Positions 41,907 through 52,800 of a stretch of 64,000 nucleotides of DNA are shown piece after piece. A program made the position numbers and the translations under genes. Source of the stretch: Providencia rettgeri (GTDB lineage Bacteria; Pseudomonadota; Gammaproteobacteria; Enterobacterales; Enterobacteriaceae). Below the pieces are notes generated by a model, which worked only from the letters and a program-made list of their open reading frames with translations, did not search any database and was not told the DNA's origin. The stretch is taken from contig NZ_CP017671.1 in the NCBI RefSeq assembly GCF_001874625.1, positions 558,001-622,000 on the forward strand, read 5' to 3'. The first letter of the stretch is position 1. Each line of letters opens with the position of its first letter.

Positions 41907-42920
41907 ATGATAGAAGCGTTACTTGAAAAATATGCGATTGGAATGACATTGATTGCAGCATGCCTTGCACTGTATGTCGTTTTTGAAGTGCTCCATAAAA
42001 GGCATAAGCACAAAAATAAAAGCATTCTTATCCATATTATTCAAACAGTTGTACTCTGTGGCATTGTGATTGTATTGGCCCAGTATGTGGATATGGCAGC
42101 AACAGACTTTGATTTAAGTTTTATTTCAACGTCTTTAGTTAATTTTTTAACAATTTCAGCTATCGCCTTAATTTTAATGCGAAAATTGTTTCAATTAGCG
42201 AATCGATTAGAAAAGAAACAAATTCAAAAAGGGAGTGACCCTACATCAGCACGTATTGTGGCTAGGGTATTTAAAACGACAGTTTTTGTTATCATTGTAC
42301 TGCTTTTTGGTGAACATTTTGGCATGAGCTTATCAGGGCTGATGGCATTTGGTGGTATTGGTGGTATCGCCATTGGTATGGCAGGTAAAGACATTCTCAG
42401 TAACTTTTTCTCGGGATTAATGCTTTACTTTGATCGTCCTTTTAATATTGGTGATTGGGTCAGTTCACCAGATAGAAATATTGAAGGTACCGTGGTCGAA
42501 ATTGGTTGGCGGATCACAAAAATTATTACTTTTGACCATCGACCTCTCTACATACCGAACTCAGTTTTTTCTTCAATTAGTGTGGAAAACCCTGGGCGTA
42601 TGACTAATCGACGTATTAAAACAGAAATTGGTTTGCGTTATGAAGACGCTGACAAAATTGGTGCGATTGTTGATGAGATACGCACGATGCTAAAACAAGA
42701 TGAAAATATCGATACAGGGCAAACATTATTAGTATATTTTGATGCCTTTGCCGATTCTTCGTTAAATATTATGGTGTATTGTTTTACGAAAACAACCGTA
42801 TGGGCAGAGTGGTTAGCTGCGCAGCAAGCGGTATATTTAAAGATAATCGATATCGTAAAACGTCATAATGCTGACTTCGCATTCCCATCTCAAACATTGT
42901 ATGTGGAAAAAAACAACTAA
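41907..42920 (+). CDS. ynaI: MscS-family mechanosensitive channel YnaI
   Basis: A 337-residue inner-membrane channel, closely similar to E. coli YnaI (343 residues). Four or five N-terminal membrane helices lead to the pore helix [20 protein letters not shown]. The MscS beta domain has [11 protein letters not shown] and [13 protein letters not shown], and the C-terminal cage domain ends [12 protein letters not shown]. It protects against hypo-osmotic shock. It is a single-gene unit with a terminator after it. Confidence 0.92.
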   Translation: MIEALLEKYAIGMTLIAACLALYVVFEVLHKRHKHKNKSILIHIIQTVVLCGIVIVLAQYVDMAATDFDLSFISTSLVNFLTISAIALILMRKLFQLANRLEKKQIQKGSDPTSARIVARVFKTTVFVIIVLLFGEHFGMSLSGLMAFGGIGGIAIGMAGKDILSNFFSGLMLYFDRPFNIGDWVSSPDRNIEGTVVEIGWRITKIITFDHRPLYIPNSVFSSISVENPGRMTNRRIKTEIGLRYEDADKIGAIVDEIRTMLKQDENIDTGQTLLVYFDAFADSSLNIMVYCFTKTTVWAEWLAAQQAVYLKIIDIVKRHNADFAFPSQTLYVEKNN

Positions 42921-42942
42921 CGTTCCGCACATGATAAATTAG

Positions 42943-42990
42943 CCGACTAATTGATTGTTAATTATTAATTAATTAGTCGGTTTATCTTTA
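42943..42990 (+). terminator. Terminator after ynaI
   Basis: CCGACTAATT / AATTAGTCGG, a ten-base stem with an AT-rich loop, followed by TTTATCTTTA. The 270 bp up to speC otherwise hold only AT-rich leader sequence. Confidence 0.65.
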
Positions 42991-43191
42991 TATCTTTGAA
43001 ATGTAAAAATAAAATTTCGGTAATTGAGCTGCTAGCTGTTAGCATTTTTATGCTATTAACCAGAGGCTTATAAAAAATAATCGACTTTTTGTTTTGCTGA
43101 TTTTTTGCCAAGGCGCAGGTCATTCCAATTCCCCTACCTATCAAGTATATTGACCGCCTCTTTTCCTCAGCTAACTAAGAGCCAGACTGTT

Positions 43192-45351
43192 ATGAATAAA
43201 ATCAATGTGGCATGTAGCCAGGGGGTCGCTATCTATTTTACTGGTGAATTTCAGTGGGTAGATATTCGCGATGCACAGTTAAACAATATTGCTGCTGTTG
43301 TGCTATCTGAACAAGATGCCAACCAAGGGCTGTGGAAAAGGGTTGCTGAGAGTCAGCTCAGTATTCCGCTGTTTATCATTAGTGATAAACAGCTACCAAC
43401 GGATGAAAAATTACCTCCTTATTTAACGGCCATTTTGCCGCCAGCACCTGCTGAGCGTGAAGAAAATAGCCGCCAATTACTTGATGCTGCTAATCAGTAT
43501 CTTGAGCAGTTATTACCTCCATTTTTTGCTCGAATGATGGATTATGCTGCGGGTCATAATGTGACTTTTGCGTGCCCTGGGCACCAAGGGGGGCAATTTT
43601 TCCGTCGTCACCCTACGGGGGAGCAGTTTTACCAATTTTATGGTGAAAACCTTTTTCGTACCGACCTCTGCAATGCAGATGTTGCGATGGGGGATTTGCT
43701 GATCCACGAAGGTGCTGCGAAAGAAGCCCAAAAATTTGCGGCTAAAGTGTTCAATGCAGATAAAACCTATTTTGTCCTAAATGGCACTTCATCGTCGAAT
43801 AAAGTGGTATTAAATGCCTTATTAACACCGGGCGACCTCGTATTATTTGACCGTAATAACCACAAATCAAATCATCATGGCGCATTGATCCAAGCGGGGG
43901 CGACACCGGTTTATCTTGAAACGGCGCGTAACCCATTTGGCTTTATCGGTGGTATTGATGCACATTGCTTTGAAGAAACTTATTTACGTGAATTAATTAC
44001 AGATGTTATGCCAGAACGGTCGCAAGCTGTACGGCCGTTTCGATTGGCGGTGATCCAATTAGGCACCTATGACGGAACAGTGTATAACGCACGACAAGTG
44101 GTCGATAAAATTGGGCATTTATGTGATTATATTTTATTCGATTCTGCATGGGTTGGTTATGAGCAATTTATACCGATGATGCGTCAGTGCTCGCCATTAC
44201 TGCTCGAATTAACTGAAAATGACCCTGGTATTATGGTCACTCAGTCCGTCCATAAGCAGTTAGCCGGGTTTTCTCAAGCTTCACAGATCCATAAAAAAGA
44301 TAATCACATCAAAGGTCAAGAGCGTTTTGTTTCTCATAAAAAACTCAATAATGCCTTTATGATGCATGCCTCTACGAGCCCATTTTACCCACTATTTGCT
44401 TCTCTGGATGTCAATGCACGTATACATCAAGGCGCTGCCGGCAATATGATGTGGATGGATTGCGTAAAAGTGGGCATTGAAGTCAGAAAATCCATACTTC
44501 AGCACTGTCGTTACTTTAAGCCCTTTGTTCCTGAAATGGTTGATGGCAAGTTATGGCAGGATTATCCTACTGAGCAAATTGCGAGTGAGCAGCGCTTTTT
44601 TAATTTTATCCCTAAGCAACGTTGGCATGCATTTGATGGTTATGCACAGGATCAATACTTCGTTGACCCATGCAAATTAATGTTAACGACACCGGGTATC
44701 GACGTCGAAAGTGGTGAATATGAGGCTTTCGGTGTACCTGCGACTATTTTGGCGCATTTTTTACGTGAACATGGTGTGATCCCTGAAAAATGCGACTTAA
44801 ACTCCATTCTATTTCTATTAACACCAGCGGAAACGCGCGAAAAACTGGAATTGCTGGTGTCTCATTTAGTTCGCTTTGAGCAATTACTCGATGAAGATGC
44901 ATTATTAGTTGACGTATTACCGTCGGTTTATCAGCGTTATGAAAGCCATTACCATGGTTATACGTTACGCCGTCTGTGCCAAGAAATGCACCAACTCAGC
45001 GTTGACGATAATATTAAGCAATTGCAAAAAGAAATGTTCCGTAAGCAACATTTCCCTAAGGTAAAAATGAACCCTCAGCAAGCCCATATTGAATTTATTC
45101 GGGGTAACTGTGAGTTACTACCCTTGGATGAATTAGAAGGGCGTATTGCCGTTGAAGGAGCCTTGCCTTACCCTCCTGGGGTATTGTGTGTTGTGCCAGG
45201 GGAAGTTTGGTCAGGCCCTGTATTGCGTTACTTCAAAGCTCTTGAAGCTGGGATCAACGCTCTACCGGGTTTTGCTCCTGAATTACAAGGCGTTTATATT
45301 TCCAAGAATGAAGGTGAGAAAAAACGTGTCTATGCACATGTTTTAAAGTAA
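43192..45351 (+). CDS. speC: Ornithine decarboxylase
   Basis: A 719-residue PLP-dependent decarboxylase making putrescine from ornithine, the usual length for the family. An N-terminal wing domain comes first; FACPGHQGGQFFRRHPTGEQ and TYFVLNGTSSSNKVV bind PLP, and SVHKQLAGFSQ holds the Schiff-base lysine. The C-terminal PYPPGVLCVVPGE is highly conserved. The frame begins at 43105, but the first 29 residues are unlike the family, so I take the ATG at 43192. The inducible speF form usually pairs with a putrescine antiporter gene; none is here, which favours the biosynthetic enzyme. Confidence 0.92.
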   Translation: MNKINVACSQGVAIYFTGEFQWVDIRDAQLNNIAAVVLSEQDANQGLWKRVAESQLSIPLFIISDKQLPTDEKLPPYLTAILPPAPAEREENSRQLLDAANQYLEQLLPPFFARMMDYAAGHNVTFACPGHQGGQFFRRHPTGEQFYQFYGENLFRTDLCNADVAMGDLLIHEGAAKEAQKFAAKVFNADKTYFVLNGTSSSNKVVLNALLTPGDLVLFDRNNHKSNHHGALIQAGATPVYLETARNPFGFIGGIDAHCFEETYLRELITDVMPERSQAVRPFRLAVIQLGTYDGTVYNARQVVDKIGHLCDYILFDSAWVGYEQFIPMMRQCSPLLLELTENDPGIMVTQSVHKQLAGFSQASQIHKKDNHIKGQERFVSHKKLNNAFMMHASTSPFYPLFASLDVNARIHQGAAGNMMWMDCVKVGIEVRKSILQHCRYFKPFVPEMVDGKLWQDYPTEQIASEQRFFNFIPKQRWHAFDGYAQDQYFVDPCKLMLTTPGIDVESGEYEAFGVPATILAHFLREHGVIPEKCDLNSILFLLTPAETREKLELLVSHLVRFEQLLDEDALLVDVLPSVYQRYESHYHGYTLRRLCQEMHQLSVDDNIKQLQKEMFRKQHFPKVKMNPQQAHIEFIRGNCELLPLDELEGRIAVEGALPYPPGVLCVVPGEVWSGPVLRYFKALEAGINALPGFAPELQGVYISKNEGEKKRVYAHVLK

Positions 45352-45455
45352 TTTTGTAGTTATTCAGATAGTAAGCATAGATTTTATCTTATTAGCTCGT
45401 TACATTGGGGTCAGACTAGTCATAGCTGACTCCTCATTTATTGATAAGGTAAGGT

Positions 45456-46391
45456 ATGAGCAAAAAAATAATTCTTGATTGCGACCCTGGTCATGATGAT
45501 GCAATTGCATTATTACTGGCTTACGGCAATCCAGACATTGATTTATTGGCTGTAACAACCGTTGCAGGTAACCAAACCCTCGAAAAAGTCACTTATAATG
45601 CTCTAGCGATTGCTGAAATGGCTAAGATCACGGGGGTTCCTTTTGCCGCGGGCTCTGTTCGCCCATTAGTGCGTAATAGCGAAGTTGCACCAGACATACA
45701 TGGGGACTCAGGGTTAGACGGCCCTATTTTACCAACGCCCACACTTAAATTAGATGAAAGACATGCTGTTTCATTGATTATTGATACCATTATGTCACAC
45801 CCCCCTAAAACGGTAACGTTAGTACCAACAGGGGCATTAACCAATATTGCGCTTGCTGCTCGTCTAGAGCCCCGCATTGTGGAGCGGGTGAAGGAAGTGG
45901 TGCTGATGGGCGGTGGCTACCATGTGGGGAATTGGAGCGCAGTTGCGGAATTTAATATCAAAATTGACCCAGAGGCTGCCCATATTGTTTTTAATGAAAA
46001 ATGGCCACTGACCATGGTGGGGTTAGATTTGACGCACCAAGCCCTCGCGACCCCGGATGTTGTAAATGAAATTGCAGCGATTGGTAGTGATTGTTCGCAA
46101 TTTGTTGTGGAACTTCTGGATTTTTTCGGGAAAATGTACAAACAAGCTCAAGGCTTTGATGCTCCTCCGGTTCATGACCCTTGCGCTGTAGCTTATGTGA
46201 TTGATCCTTCAGTTATTACTACACAAAAAGTTCCTATTGATATCGAATTAACAGGGTCATTGACATTAGGTATGACGGTAGCTGATTTCCGTCACCCAGC
46301 ACCAGCTGACTGCCATACACAGGTCGCAGTTAAGTTAGACCACCATAAATTTTGGCAGTTGGTCATCAATGCGTTAAAAAATATTAGGTAA
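45456..46391 (+). CDS. Inosine/uridine-preferring nucleoside hydrolase
   Basis: A 311-residue hydrolase that splits ribonucleosides into base and ribose. The calcium-binding DCDPGHDDAIA motif is at residues 8-18; GNQTLEK, HGDSGLDGP and the HDPCAVAYV segment with the catalytic His are all present. Related to RihA/RihB, but I cannot decide which base preference it has. It is followed three bases later by a small gene, so the two are probably co-transcribed. Confidence 0.9.
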   Translation: MSKKIILDCDPGHDDAIALLLAYGNPDIDLLAVTTVAGNQTLEKVTYNALAIAEMAKITGVPFAAGSVRPLVRNSEVAPDIHGDSGLDGPILPTPTLKLDERHAVSLIIDTIMSHPPKTVTLVPTGALTNIALAARLEPRIVERVKEVVLMGGGYHVGNWSAVAEFNIKIDPEAAHIVFNEKWPLTMVGLDLTHQALATPDVVNEIAAIGSDCSQFVVELLDFFGKMYKQAQGFDAPPVHDPCAVAYVIDPSVITTQKVPIDIELTGSLTLGMTVADFRHPAPADCHTQVAVKLDHHKFWQLVINALKNIR

Positions 46392-46394
46392 CTC

Positions 46395-46868
46395 ATGAAT
46401 AACGAATTAGAACAAATGCCTTACGAGGCGCTTATTGAACGCAGTATGAATGCCTTACAAGCTAAAAATCAGTTTCATTGTGACACGTGGAAATTGGACC
46501 AAGCCGATTGGTCGGTAGACCAAGACGAAGGGACGATTATTTTTCACGCTCCAAACAATGTAATGGCGACTGCACCGGTACAAATCGTTGGAACATATGA
46601 CCAAAACCAAGGCAGTTGGATGTGGAGTTGGGCAAATAGTTCGATCCAACCCGCGCTTACACATGATGCCATTGCAGTTAAAGCCTATGGTGAGCGCAGT
46701 GATAACCCGTTGTTGACCGCACGAGTGAGCGACATTGAAGAATATGACGCTTGGCAGCTCACCGCGTTAGCTTGCGAATTAAACAACCAGCAAGGTGTTT
46801 ACCGAGGTGTCGCGGGTCACACGTTGGTTTTTATGACTTTTGGTGATGTTTCACTACAACAAATTTAG
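46395..46868 (+). CDS. Conserved hypothetical protein, DUF6882-like
   Basis: A 157-residue acidic protein with no signal peptide. The segment QIVGTYDQNQGSWMWSWANS, rich in Trp, resembles the small DUF6882 family; I am not certain of the assignment. It starts three bases after the nucleoside hydrolase stop. Function unknown. Confidence 0.65.
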   Translation: MNNELEQMPYEALIERSMNALQAKNQFHCDTWKLDQADWSVDQDEGTIIFHAPNNVMATAPVQIVGTYDQNQGSWMWSWANSSIQPALTHDAIAVKAYGERSDNPLLTARVSDIEEYDAWQLTALACELNNQQGVYRGVAGHTLVFMTFGDVSLQQI

Positions 46869-46971
46869 CTCGGGAATGGCTTATTCAGCAGTGAACAAGG
46901 CATTTAAACCCTCTTTGGTTTAGTGACCTGTCAGTTATACTGGTTTTCTTTTTTCAATCAGGAGCATACTC

Positions 46972-47766
46972 ATGTTAGATATCGCACTTGAAGCCGCTAA
47001 ACTAGTCAAAACAATGACGGTAGAAGCTTTCTATAGCGCGGGGAAATTTGACTATAAAGCCGATCGCTCGGTAGTGACTGAAACGGATATCCGAGTTGAA
47101 GAAGAAATCAGGGAACTGTTTGCGAAGCGTACACCTAATACCTTAGTTTTAGGTGAAGAATTTGGTTTTGAAGGTGAACAAAAGTTTAGTTCGGGTTGGG
47201 TTATCGACCCAATTGATGGAACGCGTGCATTTATTTATGGTGTGCCGCTTTTTAGTACGTTAATTGCTTATGTTGAAAATGGGGAGCCACTCCTAAGTGT
47301 CATTAGTTTCCCTGCTATATCAACGATGTTCTATGCATCTCAAGGGGAAGGTTGCTGGTTGGAAAGCTCAGGGCAATCGTTACGGCAACTGAAATTGGGC
47401 GAACAATCCCCTAAATCATTATCAGAAGCTGTAATCAGTGCATCTGGGATCCACAGCAGTCATTATAATTCTTCTGAAGGCTCGCAAATTTATCATCTTG
47501 ATGCCATCGTGGGCGAAGCGCGTGATTTTATTTTTGCAAATGATGCATACCAACATGCTATGGTTGCATCTGGTCGTATTCATGGTGCGATTGATACCAT
47601 AATGAAACCATGGGACAGCGCTGCCCTCATTCCCTGTATTCGAGAGGCAGGAGGTGAGGTTTGTGGGCTGAATGGTGAACGCACACAAGCCATGTTTGCA
47701 GGAAGCTTGCTCTCTACTGCAACTCCAGAGCTTGCAGAGCAAATCGTAGAATTGATGGCTCCTTAA
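46972..47766 (+). CDS. Inositol monophosphatase-family phosphatase
   Basis: A 264-residue Mg-dependent phosphatase. Family metal sites are visible: GEEFGFEG (Glu), WVIDPIDGTRAFIYG (the DPIDGT motif) and KPWDSAALIPCIREAGG (WDxAA). It is closer to HisN-type histidinol-phosphatase or CysQ/SuhB relatives than can be separated by eye. An AGGAG site precedes the ATG, and it is transcribed with its own spacing (about 100 bp) after the DUF6882-like gene. Confidence 0.85.
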   Translation: MLDIALEAAKLVKTMTVEAFYSAGKFDYKADRSVVTETDIRVEEEIRELFAKRTPNTLVLGEEFGFEGEQKFSSGWVIDPIDGTRAFIYGVPLFSTLIAYVENGEPLLSVISFPAISTMFYASQGEGCWLESSGQSLRQLKLGEQSPKSLSEAVISASGIHSSHYNSSEGSQIYHLDAIVGEARDFIFANDAYQHAMVASGRIHGAIDTIMKPWDSAALIPCIREAGGEVCGLNGERTQAMFAGSLLSTATPELAEQIVELMAP

Positions 47767-47812
47767 AGGTCAATGCGAGGTCAATATGGCCTCGTGCAGC
47801 CCTTTTTATTGA

Positions 47813-48409
<597 letters not shown>

Positions 48410-48645
48410 CTATGGAATAGGGGGTTATTACCCTGAATGACGATTTAATCAGGCTATCACAAAACGTGATAGGTCACTTTAATTCTCTTTCAACGAGTTT
48501 ATTTAATTGCGTTTTTATTATTCAAATAATTTGAATATGAACAGCGATATTATTAGCTTTAACTTAAATATGGTTTGGCGATATCATACCTCCATCGAAG
48601 GCAACACGGGTTGCCTCCCCCTATAACGAACGAAGGAATTATATT

Positions 48646-48855
48646 ATGAACATGTTTAAAACTTTAATGGCAGCTTCTGTATTATCGGTAATGGCTTTTG
48701 GTGCTTCCGCTGCAACCTTAACTGCAACTAGCGATACCTTAGACTCAGCAGAAGCGATTATTGCGGCAAAAGCAAAAGCTGCGGGTGCAGATAGCTACAC
48801 CATTACCAGTGCACGTATGGGTAATTTTGTCACAATGAGCGCAGAAACTAAATAA
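48646..48855 (+). CDS. YdgH/BhsA/McbA-like (DUF1471) small secreted protein
   Basis: A 69-residue protein with a signal peptide ending FGASA and a compact DUF1471 domain ending GNFVTMSAETK. Relatives such as BhsA and McbA are periplasmic or surface stress proteins affecting biofilm. A strong AAGGA site precedes the start, and the 245 bp before it are AT-rich leader. Confidence 0.85.
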   Translation: MNMFKTLMAASVLSVMAFGASAATLTATSDTLDSAEAIIAAKAKAAGADSYTITSARMGNFVTMSAETK

Positions 48856-48938
48856 TATGTTGGGTTGTTAATCTTAATTAAATATTTTGTCCAAAATTTC
48901 GGATTTTACTTAAAGATTGCAACTGAAAAATGACATGC

Positions 48939-48977
48939 CCCCTGATAGCGGAGAAATCCCTATCGGGGTATTGTTAT
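48939..48977 (+). terminator. Likely terminator after the DUF1471 gene
   Basis: CCCCTGATAG pairs with CTATCGGGG (one bulged T) around a ten-base loop and is followed by a weakly T-rich tail. Confidence 0.5.
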
Positions 48978-49121
48978 ATCATCCACGCCTTAATTGATAT
49001 CTGTGCGAATACATCGCATCCCAAACGGTCTATGTTATAATACTCTTCTTTATTTATTATTGGCCCTTTATCATTGTTAGGGGCTATTCAATGGCTTTCA
49101 ACATCAACACAAAAGAGCAGC

Positions 49122-50123
49122 ATGCATCAAAATACCCCAAAACAAGGCTACCATAACCTAAACCGCTTTTCCGTTGCGCCAATGCTCGATTGGACCGATC
49201 GTCATTGCCGTTATTTTCACCGCTTATTAAGCAAAAATACCTTGTTGTATACTGAAATGGTGACAACAGGGGCGATTATTTACGGAAAAGGGGATTACCT
49301 CGCATTTAGTGAAGAGGAACACCCTGTTGCTCTACAACTTGGGGGAAGCGACCCTGCTGCATTAGCTCAATGCGCAAAATTAGCCGAAGAGCGTGGCTAC
49401 GATGAGGTTAACTTAAATGTGGGTTGCCCTTCAGATCGCGTTCAAAATGGGCGTTTTGGTGCCTGTTTAATGGGGGATGCGCAGTTGGTGGCTGATTGTG
49501 TGAAAGCAATGCAAGATGCGGCAACTATTCCGATCACAGTTAAAACACGTATTGGCATTGATGAGCAAGATAGCTACCAATTTTTATGTGATTTTATTGA
49601 AACAGTTTCGACTCAAGGCGGCTGTGAAATGTTTATTATCCATGCTCGTAAAGCATGGCTATCCGGTTTGAGCCCAAAAGAAAACCGTGAAATACCACAG
49701 TTAGATTACCCGCGTGTTTATCAATTAAAGCGCGATTTTCCGCATTTAACTATGGCGATTAACGGCGGTATCAAAACGTTGGAAGAGGCGAAAGAGCATC
49801 TTCAACATTTAGATGGCGTAATGGTCGGGCGTGAAGCGTATCAAAACCCATCGATTTTAACTGCCGTAGATAACCAATTGTTTGGTGAGCATTTTCCTAT
49901 TACGAATGGGGTAGATGCAGTACGAGAAATGTATCCATATATTGAAAATGAACTCACTAAAGGCGCTTATTTAGGTCATATGACGCGCCATATGTTAGGG
50001 ATTTTTCAAGGTATTCCTGGTGCTCGCCAATGGCGCCGCCATTTAAGTGAGAATGCCCATAAAAAAGGCGCGGATTTAGCGGTCGTTGAGCAAGCGTTGG
50101 CGTTTGTTACCCGGGGTGAGTAA
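49122..50123 (+). CDS. dusA: tRNA-dihydrouridine synthase A
   Basis: A 333-residue FMN enzyme reducing U20/U20a in tRNA. It is very similar to E. coli Dus[31 protein letters not shown], the catalytic Cys in [20 protein letters not shown], and [20 protein letters not shown]. The frame opens at a TTG at 49074; I prefer the ATG at 49122. TATAAT at 49036-49041 is a likely -10 box. dusA is a known target of some integrative elements, but here it is intact. Confidence 0.95.
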   Translation: MHQNTPKQGYHNLNRFSVAPMLDWTDRHCRYFHRLLSKNTLLYTEMVTTGAIIYGKGDYLAFSEEEHPVALQLGGSDPAALAQCAKLAEERGYDEVNLNVGCPSDRVQNGRFGACLMGDAQLVADCVKAMQDAATIPITVKTRIGIDEQDSYQFLCDFIETVSTQGGCEMFIIHARKAWLSGLSPKENREIPQLDYPRVYQLKRDFPHLTMAINGGIKTLEEAKEHLQHLDGVMVGREAYQNPSILTAVDNQLFGEHFPITNGVDAVREMYPYIENELTKGAYLGHMTRHMLGIFQGIPGARQWRRHLSENAHKKGADLAVVEQALAFVTRGE

Positions 50124-50140
50124 CATATTTTACCTATAAA

Positions 50141-50162
50141 AAAAGCACCGTAAGGTGCTTTT
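50141..50162. terminator. Bidirectional terminator between dusA and qorA
   Basis: AAGCACC, loop GTAA, GGTGCTT, with a long A-run on one side (a T-run for the minus-strand qorA) and TTTTC on the other. Confidence 0.8.
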
Positions 50163-50189
50163 CAGCTCTATTCGGCGTTACTTATTATG

Positions 50190-51172
50190 TTATGGAATAA
50201 GCAAGCTCGAGCCTTGGGTTTTTCTTGACTCAATTGTTTCATGGGCTTTTTGCGCATCTTTCAGAGCAAAAATTTGCGATTGCGGCACATCTACCTTCAC
50301 ATTGCCGCTTAAAATCATGTCAAACAATGCGTTGCTGGCTTGGTCCAACTCAGCACGGTTTGTGACATATACCCCAAGTGATGGACGAGTGACGTATAAC
50401 CCACCTTTTTGGTTTAAAATCCCTAAATTCACACCCGAAACCGGGCCTGATGCGTTACCAAAACTTACCATCAACCCGCGGCGTTTTAGTGAATCTAAAG
50501 AAGCCAGCCATGTGGATTGCCCTACAGAATCATAAACCACATTGACTTTTTCGCCATGAGTGATGTCTTTAACACGAGCTGCGATATCTTCAGATTGGTA
50601 ATTAATTACGTCCCATGCACCAGCTTCTTTAGCACGCAGCGCTTTATCTGCGGAGCCTACAGTACCGATCATTTTTGCACCTAATGCTTTTGCCCATTGG
50701 CATGCGATTAAGCCCACCCCCCCGCTGCGGCATGGAACAAAAATACTTCATTTTGCTTAAGTTGGTAAGTTTGATGGAATAAATAATAGACGGTCATCCC
50801 CTTTAATGAACTTGCTGCGGCTTGCTCAAAGGTTATCCCATCGGGGAGATGCGCAACCGCACTCTCTGGGACATTATGTACATCGCTATAAGCGCCCAAA
50901 GGGCCTTGAGCATAAACGACACGGTCGCCCGGTTTGAAACCCGTAACGTGAGCTCCGGTTTTAACGACAACACCAGCAGCCTCGGTACCTAGGCCACTGG
51001 GAAGTTTAGCGACAGGATATAAACCACTGCGGACATAGGTATCGATAAAGTTAATACCAATAGCACGGTTTTCGATTTGAATTTCGTTATCTGCCGGATT
51101 TACTGGGGAATAATCTACTAAGTTAAGTACATCAGCGCCGCCATGTTGTGCGAACTCAATACGTTTTGCCAT
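50190..51172 (-). pseudogene. qorA: Quinone oxidoreductase QorA, frameshifted in a poly-G tract
   Basis: An NADPH-dependent quinone reductase of the zeta-crystallin family. From the ATG at 51172 (GGAG upstream) the protein reads normally to FLFHAAAGG, the start of the nucleotide-binding motif, then shifts to WA and stops at 50708. The rest (GLIACQWAKALGAKMIGTVG to the C terminus) continues in another frame to 50190. The break is at seven consecutive Gs (C7 at 50717-50723 on the plus strand); eight would restore AAAGGVGLIACQWA. It may be a real one-base deletion, a slippage-switchable gene, or a homopolymer sequencing error. Everything else is intact, and the position between dusA and dnaB matches E. 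coli. Confidence 0.88.
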
Positions 51173-51385
51173 GACAATCTCCAATAAGGACTATTCATTT
51201 TATTTACAATATCAATAGGTTTACTATAACGCCATCTTTCAATCAGAAGAATTATTGGTTTGTGCTTTTTGTTGAAAGCGTTATCAGGCAATTCTCTCGC
51301 GTGAAGGTGCAAAGAATGCCACAACAAAAATCAGATTGGCGTATACTAGAAGCTGTTCGTTAATTATAGACTTGGATGCAAATGT

Positions 51386-52798
51386 ATGGCTAAAAAACCC
51401 TCATCGAATTTTAAAACAGATGCCCCCCGGGATCACCAAATGGAAGGTTTGAAACTTCCACCGCATTCCCTTGAGGCGGAGCAATCTGTTTTAGGGGGGT
51501 TAATGTTAGATAATGAGCGTTGGGATACCGTCTCTGAACGAGTCACTCATGCCGACTTTTTTAGCCGTCCCCACCGTACTATTTTCGCACAAATGCAGAT
51601 CCTGCTTGAGCAGGGCAAGCCCATTGACTTAATCACCTTATCAGAATCCCTTGAACAACAAGGTGAACTGGATAGTGTTGGGGGCTTTGCTTACTTAGCA
51701 GAGTTATCGAAAAATACCCCAAGTGCGGCGAATATTAATGCTTATGCTGACATCGTCCGCGAACGTGCGATTGTGCGTGATATGATCTCTGTTGCTAATG
51801 ATATTGCGGATGCGGGTTATGATCCTCAAGGGCGTAGTAGTGAAGATCTCCTCGATTTTGCGGAAACTAAAGTTTTCCAAATCGCAGAATCACGGGCTAA
51901 TAAAGACGAAGGGCCAAAAGGCATCGAAGCCATTTTATCTGAAACCGTTGAAAAGATTGAACAACTCTATCAGCAACCGCACGATGGGGTGACAGGGGTT
52001 TCTACTGGCTATCAAGATCTCGATAAAAAAACAGCTGGGTTGCAAGGCTCTGACTTAATTATTGTTGCCGCACGTCCATCAATGGGGAAAACTACTTTTG
52101 CGATGAACTTGTGCGAAAATGCGGCAATGACCGAGGAAAAACCGGTGCTTATTTTCAGTTTGGAGATGCCAGGTAACCAAATCATGATGCGTATGTTGGC
52201 ATCATTATCCCGTGTTGACCAAACTCGTATTCGTACTGGGCAGTTAGATGATGAGGATTGGGCGCGAATTTCAAGCACCATGGGCATCTTGATGGAAAAG
52301 CGCAATATGTATATCGATGACTCCTCAGGCCTGACGCCGACGGAGGTGCGATCTCGTGCGCGGCGTATTTACCGTGAGCACGGTGGGTTAAGTTTGATCA
52401 TGATTGACTACCTTCAATTGATGCGTGTTCCTGCACTTTCCGATAACCGTACTCTTGAAATTGCCGAAATCTCTCGTTCCCTTAAGGCACTAGCCAAAGA
52501 GTTAAATGTCCCTGTTGTTGCGCTATCTCAGTTAAACCGTAGCCTTGAGCAACGCGCCGATAAACGCCCTGTTAACTCTGACTTACGTGAATCGGGGTCT
52601 ATTGAGCAGGATGCCGACTTGATTATGTTTATCTACCGTGATGAGGTTTATCACGATAACAGCGAACTCAAGGGTGTCGCTGAAATTATCCTTGGTAAGC
52701 AACGTAATGGTCCCATTGGTACGGTACGTTTGACCTTTAATGGTCAATGGTCGCGCTTTGATAATTACGCGGGGCCTGCGTATAACGACGAAGACTAA
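51386..52798 (+). CDS. dnaB: Replicative DNA helicase DnaB
   Basis: A 470-residue hexameric helicase of the replication fork. The N-terminal DnaG-interacting domain is followed by the RecA-like motor with Walker A ARPSMGKTTFA, Walker B LSLIMIDYLQLM and the SEIEQDAD-like ESGSIEQDADLIMFIYRDE. No intein is present. It is divergent from qorA and is followed directly by the tandem repeat array instead of by alr. Confidence 0.97.
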   Translation: MAKKPSSNFKTDAPRDHQMEGLKLPPHSLEAEQSVLGGLMLDNERWDTVSERVTHADFFSRPHRTIFAQMQILLEQGKPIDLITLSESLEQQGELDSVGGFAYLAELSKNTPSAANINAYADIVRERAIVRDMISVANDIADAGYDPQGRSSEDLLDFAETKVFQIAESRANKDEGPKGIEAILSETVEKIEQLYQQPHDGVTGVSTGYQDLDKKTAGLQGSDLIIVAARPSMGKTTFAMNLCENAAMTEEKPVLIFSLEMPGNQIMMRMLASLSRVDQTRIRTGQLDDEDWARISSTMGILMEKRNMYIDDSSGLTPTEVRSRARRIYREHGGLSLIMIDYLQLMRVPALSDNRTLEIAEISRSLKALAKELNVPVVALSQLNRSLEQRADKRPVNSDLRESGSIEQDADLIMFIYRDEVYHDNSELKGVAEIILGKQRNGPIGTVRLTFNGQWSRFDNYAGPAYNDED

Positions 52799-52800
52799 AT

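Noticed and set aside
43105-43191. N-terminal extension of ornithine decarboxylase
   Set aside because: The 29 extra residues have no family similarity and the next ATG gives the normal start.
49030-49050. Zur box before dusA (ATGTTATAATA)
   Set aside because: Only half of the palindrome matches; the TATAAT is better explained as a -10 box.
49122-50123. Insertion of a mobile element into dusA
   Set aside because: dusA is a known integration target, but both ends are intact and the neighbours are native.
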